The notes beneath the pieces were generated by a model, which saw only the letters and a list, made by a program, of their open reading frames with translations, was not told the origin of the DNA and made no database searches. From the NCBI GenBank assembly GCA_903934875.1, contig CAIZPP010000104.1, positions 1 through 43,652 of the forward strand: 43,652 nt of DNA, read 5' to 3'. The position numbers and the translations under genes were made by a program. This DNA is from an uncultured Methylococcaceae bacterium. Lineage in GTDB: Bacteria; Pseudomonadota; Gammaproteobacteria; Methylococcales; Methylococcaceae. This document shows positions 36,778 through 43,514 of the stretch, one piece after another (position 1 is the stretch's first letter; each line of letters starts with the position of its first letter).

Positions 36778-37749
36778 TTAAGCATGGCTGACGTTGAAGG
36801 CATCGGCGTGGATGTCTCGCAGGGCAGCTCCGGCCAAGTACGCACTCTTCCTAGTTTGCTTGACCATTTCAGGATGGCCGCACAGGAAGACCCGCCAGCC
36901 CTTGAGTTCATGTGTTTCGCGTAACGCGGCTTCATGCACACGGCCGGCAACGAAGCCTGCGGGAACATGGGAAGCAGAAACGCAAGGGAAATAGGAGAAA
37001 TTGGGAAAGCGTCTTTCCATTTTCCGCAGTTCGTCCATCAAATAAAGGCCATGAAAATCCCTGCTACCATGGAACAATCGGACCGGACCTTGGTGGCCTT
37101 GATCCAGCGCGTCCCGCAGGATGCCGTAAAGCGGCGCAAGCCCTGAGCCAGTGCCAATCAGTAGCAAGGCTTGCTCTGGCTTGCCGGGTAGGTAAATGCA
37201 ATCCCCACTCGGGCCGCGTATCTCAACGCGCTGGCCGATGCTTAGCTCCTCATGAATCCAGCCGCTGACCCTGCCCTTTGGCAGGCGGCGCACATGCAAA
37301 TGGATGTGCTTGTCAAGACGGGGCACACTGGCGAGGGAGTAGCTGCGCACATGGCTGCTGTCACGCACTAAGTTAATGAATTGCCCTGCTCGATATTCAA
37401 AGGGGCTTAAGGCTTCCAAATCCACCCGCATGATGTCATGGTTCAATAACTCCAAGCCGCTGACCAAGGCATGTGTAGATGGCAGGGCATCGTCTGGCAG
37501 GGCCACATCCAAATTTTCCGTCGGTCGGCATGCGCAAGCCAGAAAATGACTGGAAAGCCTCAGACTGTCTTTCAAACCAATTTGGGAGGCGGCAGGCGGG
37601 GTGCCATCCGTGGCACGCATCAGGCAGTTTTGACAGACACCTGTGCGGCAGGCATAGGGGATGGGTATCCCATGCCCGTTCAAGCAATCCAGCACAGATT
37701 GGTTTTCAGCCAGTTCTAGGCTCTTGTTGCCGTAACGGATTGTTGTCAT
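36778..37749 (-). CDS. 2Fe-2S ferredoxin-FAD/NAD oxidoreductase
   Basis: A 323-residue reductase of the MmoC/BenC-type fold. Residues 1-80: plant-type ferredoxin with cluster cysteines C34, C39, C42 and C72 or C74 (CRTGVCQNC). Residues about 95-190: FAD domain with RSYSLAS (flavin binding). Residues about 195-310: NAD domain with LLLIGTGSGLAPLYGIL and the late FLCGHPEMV. It would pass electrons from NAD(P)H through FAD to the Fe-S cluster. It is 27 bp downstream of glbN, so the likely partner is that truncated haemoglobin, regenerating ferrous haem for NO dioxygenation; this is inference. The gene symbol is left blank because several families share this layout. Confidence 0.88.
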   Translation of the reverse strand: MTTIRYGNKSLELAENQSVLDCLNGHGIPIPYACRTGVCQNCLMRATDGTPPAASQIGLKDSLRLSSHFLACACRPTENLDVALPDDALPSTHALVSGLELLNHDIMRVDLEALSPFEYRAGQFINLVRDSSHVRSYSLASVPRLDKHIHLHVRRLPKGRVSGWIHEELSIGQRVEIRGPSGDCIYLPGKPEQALLLIGTGSGLAPLYGILRDALDQGHQGPVRLFHGSRDFHGLYLMDELRKMERRFPNFSYFPCVSASHVPAGFVAGRVHEAALRETHELKGWRVFLCGHPEMVKQTRKSAYLAGAALRDIHADAFNVSHA

Positions 37750-37776
37750 GGGGTGTACCGCAGTCTGCCCTTGGGG

Positions 37777-38199
37777 TTAACGTCCCAGCACGTCGTCGCG
37801 GGTGGACTCAGCGATGGCGGCGACTTGGCCGATCAGATTGTCAGCAACCCCCAATTCTTTCAATGTGCCGGCGAGGTTTTCCATCACAGCGTCAAAGTGG
37901 CTGTCGTTCAGGCCTTGTGTAACCAAGTGGGCGTGCCCTTTGCGCATGTCCAAGCCGGTGTAGTTGTGTGGTCCGCCAAAGGCCATGGTCAGGAAAGCTT
38001 TTTGTTTGGCGGCCTGCTTGTCCATGTCCACTCCTTCAAAAAAGTGGTTGATGCGTTTGTCGTTCAACACCTTGCGGTAGAAAATATCAACGGCGGCATC
38101 GACTGCCCCGCTGCCGCCCAATTGCTCAAACAGCGGGGGGTTGTGCATCTTGCCATATTTTTCATCGTACCAGTCTGCCAAGTTTTGTTTTTCAGCCAT
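37777..38199 (-). CDS. glbN: Truncated haemoglobin, group 1
   Basis: A 140-residue globin with the 2-on-2 fold. Group 1 marks: Tyr41 (B10) in FYRKVLND, GGPHNYTG, and the proximal F8 His89 in MRKGHAHL; the end (GTLKELGVADNLIGQV) resembles GlbN of cyanobacteria. Group 1 truncated haemoglobins oxidise NO to nitrate with bound O2. The N-terminus has an extra 20 residues (MAEKQNLADWYDEKYGKMHN) of unknown role. GGAG precedes the ATG. It is the first gene of the operon leading to norB and lies downstream of an NsrR-like site. Confidence 0.94.
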   Translation of the reverse strand: MAEKQNLADWYDEKYGKMHNPPLFEQLGGSGAVDAAVDIFYRKVLNDKRINHFFEGVDMDKQAAKQKAFLTMAFGGPHNYTGLDMRKGHAHLVTQGLNDSHFDAVMENLAGTLKELGVADNLIGQVAAIAESTRDDVLGR

Positions 38200-38247
38200 G
38201 TGGTTCTCCCGAAATATTGTTTTGTTTGTATTGCTTTATATAGATGA

Positions 38248-38322
38248 CTGCGGCAGTAAAGCTACATTTGATTTGCCCTCCCCCGGAGGGAGAGGGAGCT
38301 TAATGTTGCTTTACTACCGCAG
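38248..38322. repeat. Long inverted repeat between glbN and its operator
   Basis: CTGCGGCAGTAAAGC (38248-38262) pairs with GCTTTACTACCGCAG (38308-38322), 14 of 15 positions, and the stem continues through ACATT/AATGT. The interior holds a CCCTCCCCCGGAGGGAGAGG-type hairpin. It would lie in the 5' leader of the glbN mRNA. It may be a MITE of another family or a leader structure. Confidence 0.65.
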
Positions 38323-38366
38323 CACCCTATATGCCGCTAACCCGAGTCTTTAGTTCTTGGTTTTTA

Positions 38367-38389
38367 AAGAAGCATATTACATACAACTT
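38367..38389. promoter_or_regulatory. NsrR-like operator
   Basis: A 23-bp imperfect palindrome: AAGAAGCATAT, one T, then ACATACAACTT. It follows the known NsrR site design (AAG-A/T-TGCAT... ATACATCTT as in E. coli) at most positions. It sits between the divergent glbN-norB operon and nsrR, about 170 bp upstream of glbN and 240 bp upstream of nsrR. NsrR would block the operon until NO damages its Fe-S cluster. Confidence 0.75.
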
Positions 38390-38631
38390 AAGACCTGCCA
38401 AGAATTAAGTCAAGGTTATTTTTATCCATCCTTTGAAGATGCCATGCCCGGCACGATTTAAACTTTATTTTATTCCGGTTGCAGCCCTTAGAAGAAAATG
38501 AATTCATTGCGGCTTGTCATCAACCGGCATGGTTTGCTGTTATCATGTAAGACCGTCGCACAATTTTTGAGAATTTTAAAAGTACGCGGGAAAACCAAGT
38601 CACTCGCGGCAGTCGTGGAATGATTTAACTA

Positions 38632-39084
38632 ATGCAACTGACCCAATTCACAGATTATTCTTGCAGAGTATTGATTTACCTTGCCAGACTGCCAGAACCG
38701 GGTTCTGCGACGATCAGCGAAATTGCCGCATATTACAAAATTTCCCGCAACCATCTAATCAAAGTGGTCAACAATTTGGCCAGCCATGGTTTTGTCGAGA
38801 CGACCAGGGGCAAGGGCGGGGGGCTTAGACTAGCCCGGGCATCGCACATGATCGGCGTGGGCGAGATTGTCAGGTTGACCGAAACGAACATGAATCTAGT
38901 TGAGTGCTTCGATTTGAAATCCAATCAATGCTGCATAATCCGTGGCTGCGGTCTCAAGTCTGCCCTGCATGAGGCGAGGCGTGCTTTCATGGCGGTTTTG
39001 GATCAGTTCACCCTAGCCGATGTTGCGGCAAACGCCAGGCCCTATACCCCTCCGCCGCATGAGTTGTCCGAATCAGACTCATAA
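38632..39084 (+). CDS. nsrR: NO-sensing repressor NsrR (Rrf2 family)
   Basis: A 150-residue Rrf2-type regulator. The winged helix (LTQFTDYSCRVLIYLA; KISRNHLIKVVNNLASHGFV) and the wing (TTRGKGGGLRLAR) are typical. Cysteines C92, C100 or C101, and C106 in VECFDLKSNQCCIIRGCGLK fit the NsrR cluster pattern rather than IscR. NsrR carries a [2Fe-2S] or [4Fe-4S] cluster; NO nitrosylation stops DNA binding. Its gene is divergent from the NO operon and an NsrR-like site lies between them. The extra cysteine next to C100 is unusual and could alter the ligand. Confidence 0.9.
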   Translation: MQLTQFTDYSCRVLIYLARLPEPGSATISEIAAYYKISRNHLIKVVNNLASHGFVETTRGKGGGLRLARASHMIGVGEIVRLTETNMNLVECFDLKSNQCCIIRGCGLKSALHEARRAFMAVLDQFTLADVAANARPYTPPPHELSESDS

Positions 39085-39150
39085 TTTCTATTTCTTGTCC
39101 CATTGTTGCAGAAACAATAGAATATGACTTGTAATTAACCGTCCCCATGC

Positions 39151-39173
39151 GATAATTAGGAATGGTTATCATT
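39151..39173. promoter_or_regulatory. Fur-box-like site before feoA
   Basis: GATAATTAGGAATGGTTATC and the following ATT resemble the Fur inverted repeat GATAATGATAATCATTATC: GATAAT on the left, TTATC on the right. It lies 14-36 bp upstream of the feoA ATG. Iron repression of feoAB would be expected. Confidence 0.6.
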
Positions 39174-39186
39174 TGGAATTACTCTC

Positions 39187-39429
39187 ATGTCAGAACCCAG
39201 ACTCAGTTCACTCCATCCCGGTGACACCGCCATCATCAGGTCCATTTCCGCCGAAGAGAGCCTGCATCACCGGCTATTGGCACTAGGCTTTCGCATTGGC
39301 AAAGAAATCCACCTAATTCGCCGCGCTTGGTTCCGGGGGCCTTTGCAAGTACGCATCGGCACCACCGAAATCATCATGCGCCGCAGCGATGCGGACAAAA
39401 TACGCATCAGCCCCCACCCAGCGCGATGA
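39187..39429 (+). CDS. feoA: Ferrous iron transport accessory protein FeoA
   Basis: An 80-residue SH3-like FeoA: LSSLHPGDTAIIRSI, HHRLLALGFRIGKEIHLIRR and a C-terminal GTTEIIMRRSDADKIRI. FeoA supports the ferrous iron channel FeoB, probably through its GTPase domain. It overlaps feoB by 4 bp (ATGA). A Fur-box-like site precedes it. Its upstream neighbour nsrR is on the same strand 102 bp away; in E. coli both Fur and NsrR affect feoABC, so shared control is possible. Confidence 0.93.
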   Translation: MSEPRLSSLHPGDTAIIRSISAEESLHHRLLALGFRIGKEIHLIRRAWFRGPLQVRIGTTEIIMRRSDADKIRISPHPAR

Positions 39430-41213
39430 AATGCATTGCCTTGTTGGGGATGCCGAACACTGGCAAATCCACCTTTTTCAACCGCTTCACCGGCGCATCC
39501 GCACGGGTCGGCAACTGGCCGGGCATCACCATTGATTTGATGGCTGCAAAAATCCCCTTGGGCGGGCAAGTCGTCCGGGTGGTGGACCTGCCGGGAATCT
39601 ATGATTTTCATGGGTTTTCCGAGGACGAAAAGGTAGTCCGTGATTTTTTGGAAAACAACCGCGTGGATTTGCTGCTGATCATCCTCAACGGTGTGCAATT
39701 GGACCGCCAACTAAGCCTAGTGTTACAGGCGCAGCAATTGGACCTACCCACAGTACTGCTGCTCAACATGTCGGACGAAGCGAAGCGGGCAGGGATTACC
39801 GTTGACCTCGAAAAAATGGCATCCCGCCTTAAAATACCCGTGGCTTGGGTGAGCGCAAAATATGGCGAAGGCTTCAACTCGGCCAGTTCGGTGATTGCCA
39901 AGGCCTTGGAGGAGAACCACCCGACGGACCCGTCCAAACTGCGAGAAAATCTCAGGGCCGACGATGAGATCGAGGCGGCCATGGAAAAAATCATGGACGA
40001 AGCGGTGCATGTGCCAAAAACCATGCCCAAGGGCATGACCGACAAGCTGGACCGCATCCTGCTGCATCCGCTATTTGGCTTGCCGCTGTTCTTCTTGATC
40101 ATGTTTGTGCTGTTCCAGTTCATCTTTACCCTAGGCAAACCCATGCAAGACGGCATGGCTTGGTTGCTGTCGCAAGCCCGGACCTTAGGCCTGGAACCCC
40201 TGCTTGCCAGCCTGCCAGCATGGATGCAAGGCTTGTTACTGGACGGCATTTATAACGGCGTGGGCACTGTGGCCGCATTTGTGCCGGTCATCATTCTTTT
40301 CTTCCTCGTGATGACGGTGGTGGAAGACAGCGGCTATTTGTCGCGCGCCGCATTTTTAATGGATGCCTTGATGGCCAAGCTGGGGCTGGACGGGCGCAGC
40401 TTTGTGATGTTGTTAATGGGCTTTGGCTGCAATGTGCCGGCCTTGATGGGTACGCGCATCATGCGCTCGCATTCCTTGCGCCTGCTGACGATGCTGGTGA
40501 TTCCGTTTTCCCTGTGTTCGGCGCGTTTGCAAGTCTTTCTGTTTCTAATCACCGCCATTTTTACCGCCCAGGCCGCGCCTTTCGTGCTGTTCAGCCTGTA
40601 TCTATTGAGTTTCGCCACCGCGCTGCTGACCGCCGTGGTGTTCAAGCACCGCTTTCCCAGCACCGAGCCGTTCATTATTGAATTGCCTCCGTACCGGTTG
40701 CCGACCACCCGCCAGATCATCCTGCGGGCCTGGCATGAAGTCCGCCATTTCCTGAAACGGGCATCCAAGTTCATCACCTTTGGCGTGGTCGCAGTGTGGA
40801 TACTGACCCATGTGCCCACCGACGTGCCACCCGCCAGCGCCAGCACCTTGGCCGGCCATATCAGCACCCTGCTGGCCCCGCTTTTGTCGCCTATAGGCAT
40901 AGACGCGCAGCTGTCCGTCGTATTGATCTTCGGCTTTGTCGCCAAGGAAATTGTCATCGGCTCCCTAGCCGCGATATATGGCTTGGAAGGCAGTTCCCTG
41001 ATGGGATTAATGGCGCAGAAGCTGGATTGGGTGCAGGCTTATAGTTTTATGCTATTCACACTAATTTACACCCCCTGCCTGTCTGCCGTGGCGACCTTGC
41101 GCAATGAATCAAAAAGCTATGCCTTCATGTGGGTGTCCATCGTCTGGTCGCTGGTATTGGCTTGGGTGGTCAGTTTTGTGTTTTACCAGGGGGCGAGGGG
41201 GCTGGGGTTTTAA
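39426..41213 (+). CDS. feoB: Ferrous iron transporter FeoB
   Basis: FeoB imports Fe2+ across the inner membrane. From ATG 39426 the protein is 595 residues: an N-terminal G domain (G1 GMPNTGKST at 8-16, G3 DLPG, G4-like NMSDEA), a helical linker, then about eight membrane helices. Conserved membrane motifs are GFGCNVPALMG and FVAKEIVIGSLAAIYG with a final RNESKSY loop. I reject a longer version starting at 39327, because that start lies inside feoA. The protein is shorter than E. coli FeoB (773), as in many gammaproteobacterial relatives. The start codon overlaps the feoA stop. Confidence 0.95.
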   Translation: MKCIALLGMPNTGKSTFFNRFTGASARVGNWPGITIDLMAAKIPLGGQVVRVVDLPGIYDFHGFSEDEKVVRDFLENNRVDLLLIILNGVQLDRQLSLVLQAQQLDLPTVLLLNMSDEAKRAGITVDLEKMASRLKIPVAWVSAKYGEGFNSASSVIAKALEENHPTDPSKLRENLRADDEIEAAMEKIMDEAVHVPKTMPKGMTDKLDRILLHPLFGLPLFFLIMFVLFQFIFTLGKPMQDGMAWLLSQARTLGLEPLLASLPAWMQGLLLDGIYNGVGTVAAFVPVIILFFLVMTVVEDSGYLSRAAFLMDALMAKLGLDGRSFVMLLMGFGCNVPALMGTRIMRSHSLRLLTMLVIPFSLCSARLQVFLFLITAIFTAQAAPFVLFSLYLLSFATALLTAVVFKHRFPSTEPFIIELPPYRLPTTRQIILRAWHEVRHFLKRASKFITFGVVAVWILTHVPTDVPPASASTLAGHISTLLAPLLSPIGIDAQLSVVLIFGFVAKEIVIGSLAAIYGLEGSSLMGLMAQKLDWVQAYSFMLFTLIYTPCLSAVATLRNESKSYAFMWVSIVWSLVLAWVVSFVFYQGARGLGF

Positions 41214-41655
41214 CAGGAATGCTCATTTTGGGTAAAATAACCAAAACCTGACAAAATCAACATCTTCCATAAAATAACGATTGCATTCGCAGATGTCATT
41301 TGGGTAATATTTGACCGTGACGGCCTACTTGCCAATTCGGAGCATGCCGCTTAAGGAAGCGCCACTTGACGGATTGGATTTCAAAGTTGACGCAAAACAA
41401 AACGTCAAATAAATTTTTTTTCGGTATAGGCTTTGTTTTTAAGGCCGAATACAAAGTTGGGCGTCATGTTTGATTCCGACTTGGTGTTAGACGGTTGCTA
41501 AACTGATTATCATTGAATCATGTAATAAGTATCCTGTATCATCATCTGTATATAATAGCATAGGTCCACTCTTTGACGGCTTTCCATTCTTTAATATTTT
41601 TGTTGCATATATGGCAATGCCAAAGCCTCTCCATATGGGGTCGTTATATCTCACT
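41214..41655. other. Intergenic gap of 442 bp
   Basis: No gene I can defend. An ORF on the minus strand (41487-41729) codes for a plausible-looking peptide but overlaps the start of the next gene and has no family. There is a T-run (41413-41420) and AT-rich leader sequence; no clear terminator for feoB. Confidence 0.4.
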
Positions 41656-42279
41656 ATGAAAATTTGTGCTATTTCTCCGCTTATATCCGCAAGCAAAAAT
41701 GATATTCTGCAGTTTATTAGCATCTGCAAGCACGATCTTGTTGTCTTACCCGGAAACGCTACTAACCACCCTAGCTATCAGAGCGTTGCAAACGTATTGA
41801 AACCTGGAGTGTTCGCATTTGTGGAAACGGGTTTGGGTAAAGGTGAGTCCGTCCCTTGGTTGGTTTCATCGACACAGAAAGTCGAAATGCCTAGCCAGAT
41901 TTTTGCGAGAAAACCAACCACTCGCGAGTTAGATCAACTGCAAGATATATGGCCTAAGCGAACACACAAAATCAAAGAGCGAGTGGTTTCATTCGCCATC
42001 TGTGGCGAAATTGATGCTTTTGCAAAGGATGGTTCAGTCAAAGCTGGCCGCAATCTTCCTTATGATGTACTCGTGAATCCGACCCATACTACGAGGGGCC
42101 GATGGAATCATCTTGGTGTGAAACTGAATAATCTATCGACCAATACCGCCGTAGTGCATGTCGCAAACAATGATTATGATCACCACGGAATAACTACCAA
42201 TGTCCGCATTTATGTGAATGGTGAAGTTATGAATCGGCAGGTTTCTGGTAAGGTCACATGGTCAGAGTGTGAAATATAA
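41656..42279 (+). CDS. Nitrilase-superfamily-like protein, active site partly lost
   Basis: From ATG 41656, 207 residues. The chain reads as a carbon-nitrogen hydrolase fold: MKICAISPLIS, then HDLVVLPGN, later VVSFAICGEIDAF with the candidate nucleophile Cys, DVLVNPTHTTRGRWNHLGVKL, and AVVHVANND. In active nitrilases a Glu sits where LPGN has Gly, and a Lys precedes the Cys region; neither is clearly present. So catalysis is doubtful. The region is AT-richer than its neighbours and flanked by REP elements, which suggests transfer. An ATG 45 bp upstream exists but adds residues outside the fold. Confidence 0.6.
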   Translation: MKICAISPLISASKNDILQFISICKHDLVVLPGNATNHPSYQSVANVLKPGVFAFVETGLGKGESVPWLVSSTQKVEMPSQIFARKPTTRELDQLQDIWPKRTHKIKERVVSFAICGEIDAFAKDGSVKAGRNLPYDVLVNPTHTTRGRWNHLGVKLNNLSTNTAVVHVANNDYDHHGITTNVRIYVNGEVMNRQVSGKVTWSECEI

Positions 42280-42298
42280 CCTTACATTCGAGAGGGCC

Positions 42299-42327
42299 GT
42301 AGGATGCGGTGAGGAACGAACCGCATC
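42299..42327 (+). repeat. GTAG-headed REP unit, left of the RAYT remnant
   Basis: GTAGGATGCGGTGAGGAACG followed by AACCGCATC: the GTAG head plus an imperfect hairpin (GATGCGGT/ACCGCATC). Its inverted partner lies at 42584-42612. Confidence 0.85.
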
Positions 42328-42358
42328 GTTCGCGTGACCTCGCTTGGAACCATTAGCC

Positions 42359-42585
42359 ATGACAGATTACCGACGCATTTATATTCCCGGCGCGACGTGG
42401 TTTTTTACCGTCAATCTTGTCGAACGCAAGAACAATCGGCTATTGGTAGACCACATTGATGTATTGCGGCAAGCCTTTGTCAATATTCAAGCTTTCAGCG
42501 TTTTGTCATGCGCGGCCTATATCCGCTTAACTGGGGTAGCCAAGGCACTTTTTTAAATAATGTTGCGGGAGAAGAACGCGAATGA
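42359..42585 (+). pseudogene. Internally deleted RAYT (REP-associated tyrosine transposase)
   Basis: From ATG 42359 the frame reads MTDYRRIYIPGATWFFTVNL, a classic RAYT start, for about 44 residues. At about 42490 it jumps, in a different frame, to SFQRFVMRGLYPLNWGSQGT followed by FLNNVAGEERE and TGA (583-585), a RAYT C-terminus. The middle with the HUH motif and catalytic tyrosine (about 90 residues or more) is deleted. RAYTs are domesticated IS200/IS605-like enzymes that spread REP sequences. Inverted GTAG-type REPs at 42299 and 42584 bracket this one exactly, as in a RAYT-REP locus. It cannot be active. Confidence 0.85.
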
Positions 42586-42612
42586 TGCGGTTCGTTCCTC
42601 ACCGCATCCTAC
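42584..42612 (-). repeat. GTAG-headed REP unit, right of the RAYT remnant
   Basis: GATGCGGTTCGTTCCTCACC followed by GCATCCTAC, the exact inverted copy of the unit at 42299-42327. It overlaps the RAYT stop codon. Confidence 0.85.
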
Positions 42613-42660
42613 GGGCTCGGTTTTTCACCGAACGTGGACCAAGGCCGGTATTTCTTTATG

Positions 42661-42783
42661 TACAGCGTTTTTTCTTAACAAAGAAAAATAATAAAGGACA
42701 CTCAATCAAACCATCCTGTGTGTGAACTGCTTTGCAAAATGATATAACCCAACAAGTAACTCTTCGATATTAAAAACGCTGTA
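42661..42783 (+). mobile_element. CAGCGTTTT MITE (subfamily II), intact reference copy
   Basis: 123 bp from TACAGCGTTTTTTCTTAACA to CGATATTAAAAACGCTGTA. TA flanks both ends. There is no coding capacity. The interior matches the copy at 15162-15419 after removing its insertion, and the first 80 bp of the copy at 43435. It truncates the 5' end of the HNH gene that follows. Confidence 0.9.
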
Positions 42784-42785
42784 AG

Positions 42786-43307
42786 TGGACGGAAGATTAC
42801 GTCAAAAGCCGAGCGAATAACCCGAAATTTAAGTTCAGTTGGCGAGACCATGCCTGTTATCAAGCCATACAAAGCGCACTCACCCACATGACTCCAGAGC
42901 GTTGTGCGTTTTGTGATGGCCCAATCGGTTCGGAAAGCAGGGAGACAGTCGAGCATTTCAAACCGAAAAGCCGATTTCCCGAATTGGCCTACGCTTGGGA
43001 TAACCTTTTTCCTTGTTGCGATCTATGCCAGTCCATCAAACGGGAACAGTTCGACGAAGCACTATTAAAACCCGATGCACTGGACTATATTTTTCACCAT
43101 TATTTCACTGTGAATTACCACACAGGAGAAATCGAACCTTCTCCCCAAGTGGATGAAAATGCGCAGCATCGGGCCAAAATTACCTTGACGCTGTATGGCT
43201 TGAACACACCTAAGCGAAAAGCGATGCGCCAGCGGGAGTGGAGGTCTTATTCAAACGACCCAAACCCACATATTGATGATTTTAATTACCGCTATTTTTT
43301 AGAATAG
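42786..43307 (+). CDS. HNH nuclease of PtuB/TIGR02646 type, 5' end lost
   Basis: The frame is open from the MITE border (TGGACGGAAGATTACGTC) and in-frame residues before the first ATG (42888) look coding: EDYVKSRANNPKFKFSWRDH and ACYQAIQSALTH. Then CAFCDGPIGSESRETVEHFK, PKSRFPELAYAWDNLFPCCD and LCQSIK carry an HNH-type core with two CxxC pairs. I recall this arrangement from HNH proteins paired with AAA ATPases (Septu PtuB, retron-type HNH). No ATPase gene is present. The MITE removed the start codon and promoter; translation from 42888 would give 139 residues with the HNH core intact. Confidence 0.65.
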   Translation, partial: WTEDYVKSRANNPKFKFSWRDHACYQAIQSALTHMTPERCAFCDGPIGSESRETVEHFKPKSRFPELAYAWDNLFPCCDLCQSIKREQFDEALLKPDALDYIFHHYFTVNYHTGEIEPSPQVDENAQHRAKITLTLYGLNTPKRKAMRQREWRSYSNDPNPHIDDFNYRYFLE

Positions 43308-43434
43308 CCGGGGTTTGGTCACAGTTCAGCCCATAGGCACCGTCCGAGTCTGGAGTGCGGCGACTCGTCGCTGCATGGCTTGGAAAACGGCGACGAGTCG
43401 CCGTACTCCACAAACGCCTGAGTCTTAGAGAGTT
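43308..43434. repeat. GTGG-type REP hairpin pair
   Basis: TGGAGTGCGGCGACTCGTCG (from 43351) and the inverted CGGCGACGAGTCGCCGTACT (from 43388) form the same pair as at 42-103, here without family-2 ends. Small substitutions (CTGC, GTAC) show decay. Confidence 0.7.
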
Positions 43435-43514
43435 TACAGCGTTTTGTCTTGTCAAAGAAAAATAATAAAGGATACCCAATCAAGCCACCACTTGTTTGAA
43501 TTGCCTTGCAAAAT
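43435..43514 (+). mobile_element. Truncated CAGCGTTTT MITE (subfamily II)
   Basis: TACAGCGTTTTGTCTTGTCA and on through AAAGAAAAATAATAAAGGA match the first 80 bp of the copy at 42661. Identity ends at about 43514 (GCAAAAT), after which unrelated sequence begins; the right terminus is absent. Confidence 0.8.

Noticed and set aside
39327-39425. Longer FeoB N-terminus
   Set aside because: The added residues lie inside feoA in another frame; the G domain starts right after ATG 39426.
41487-41729. Minus-strand frame coding for an 80-residue peptide
   Set aside because: It overlaps the start of the nitrilase-like gene on the opposite strand, has no family I know and no ribosome site.
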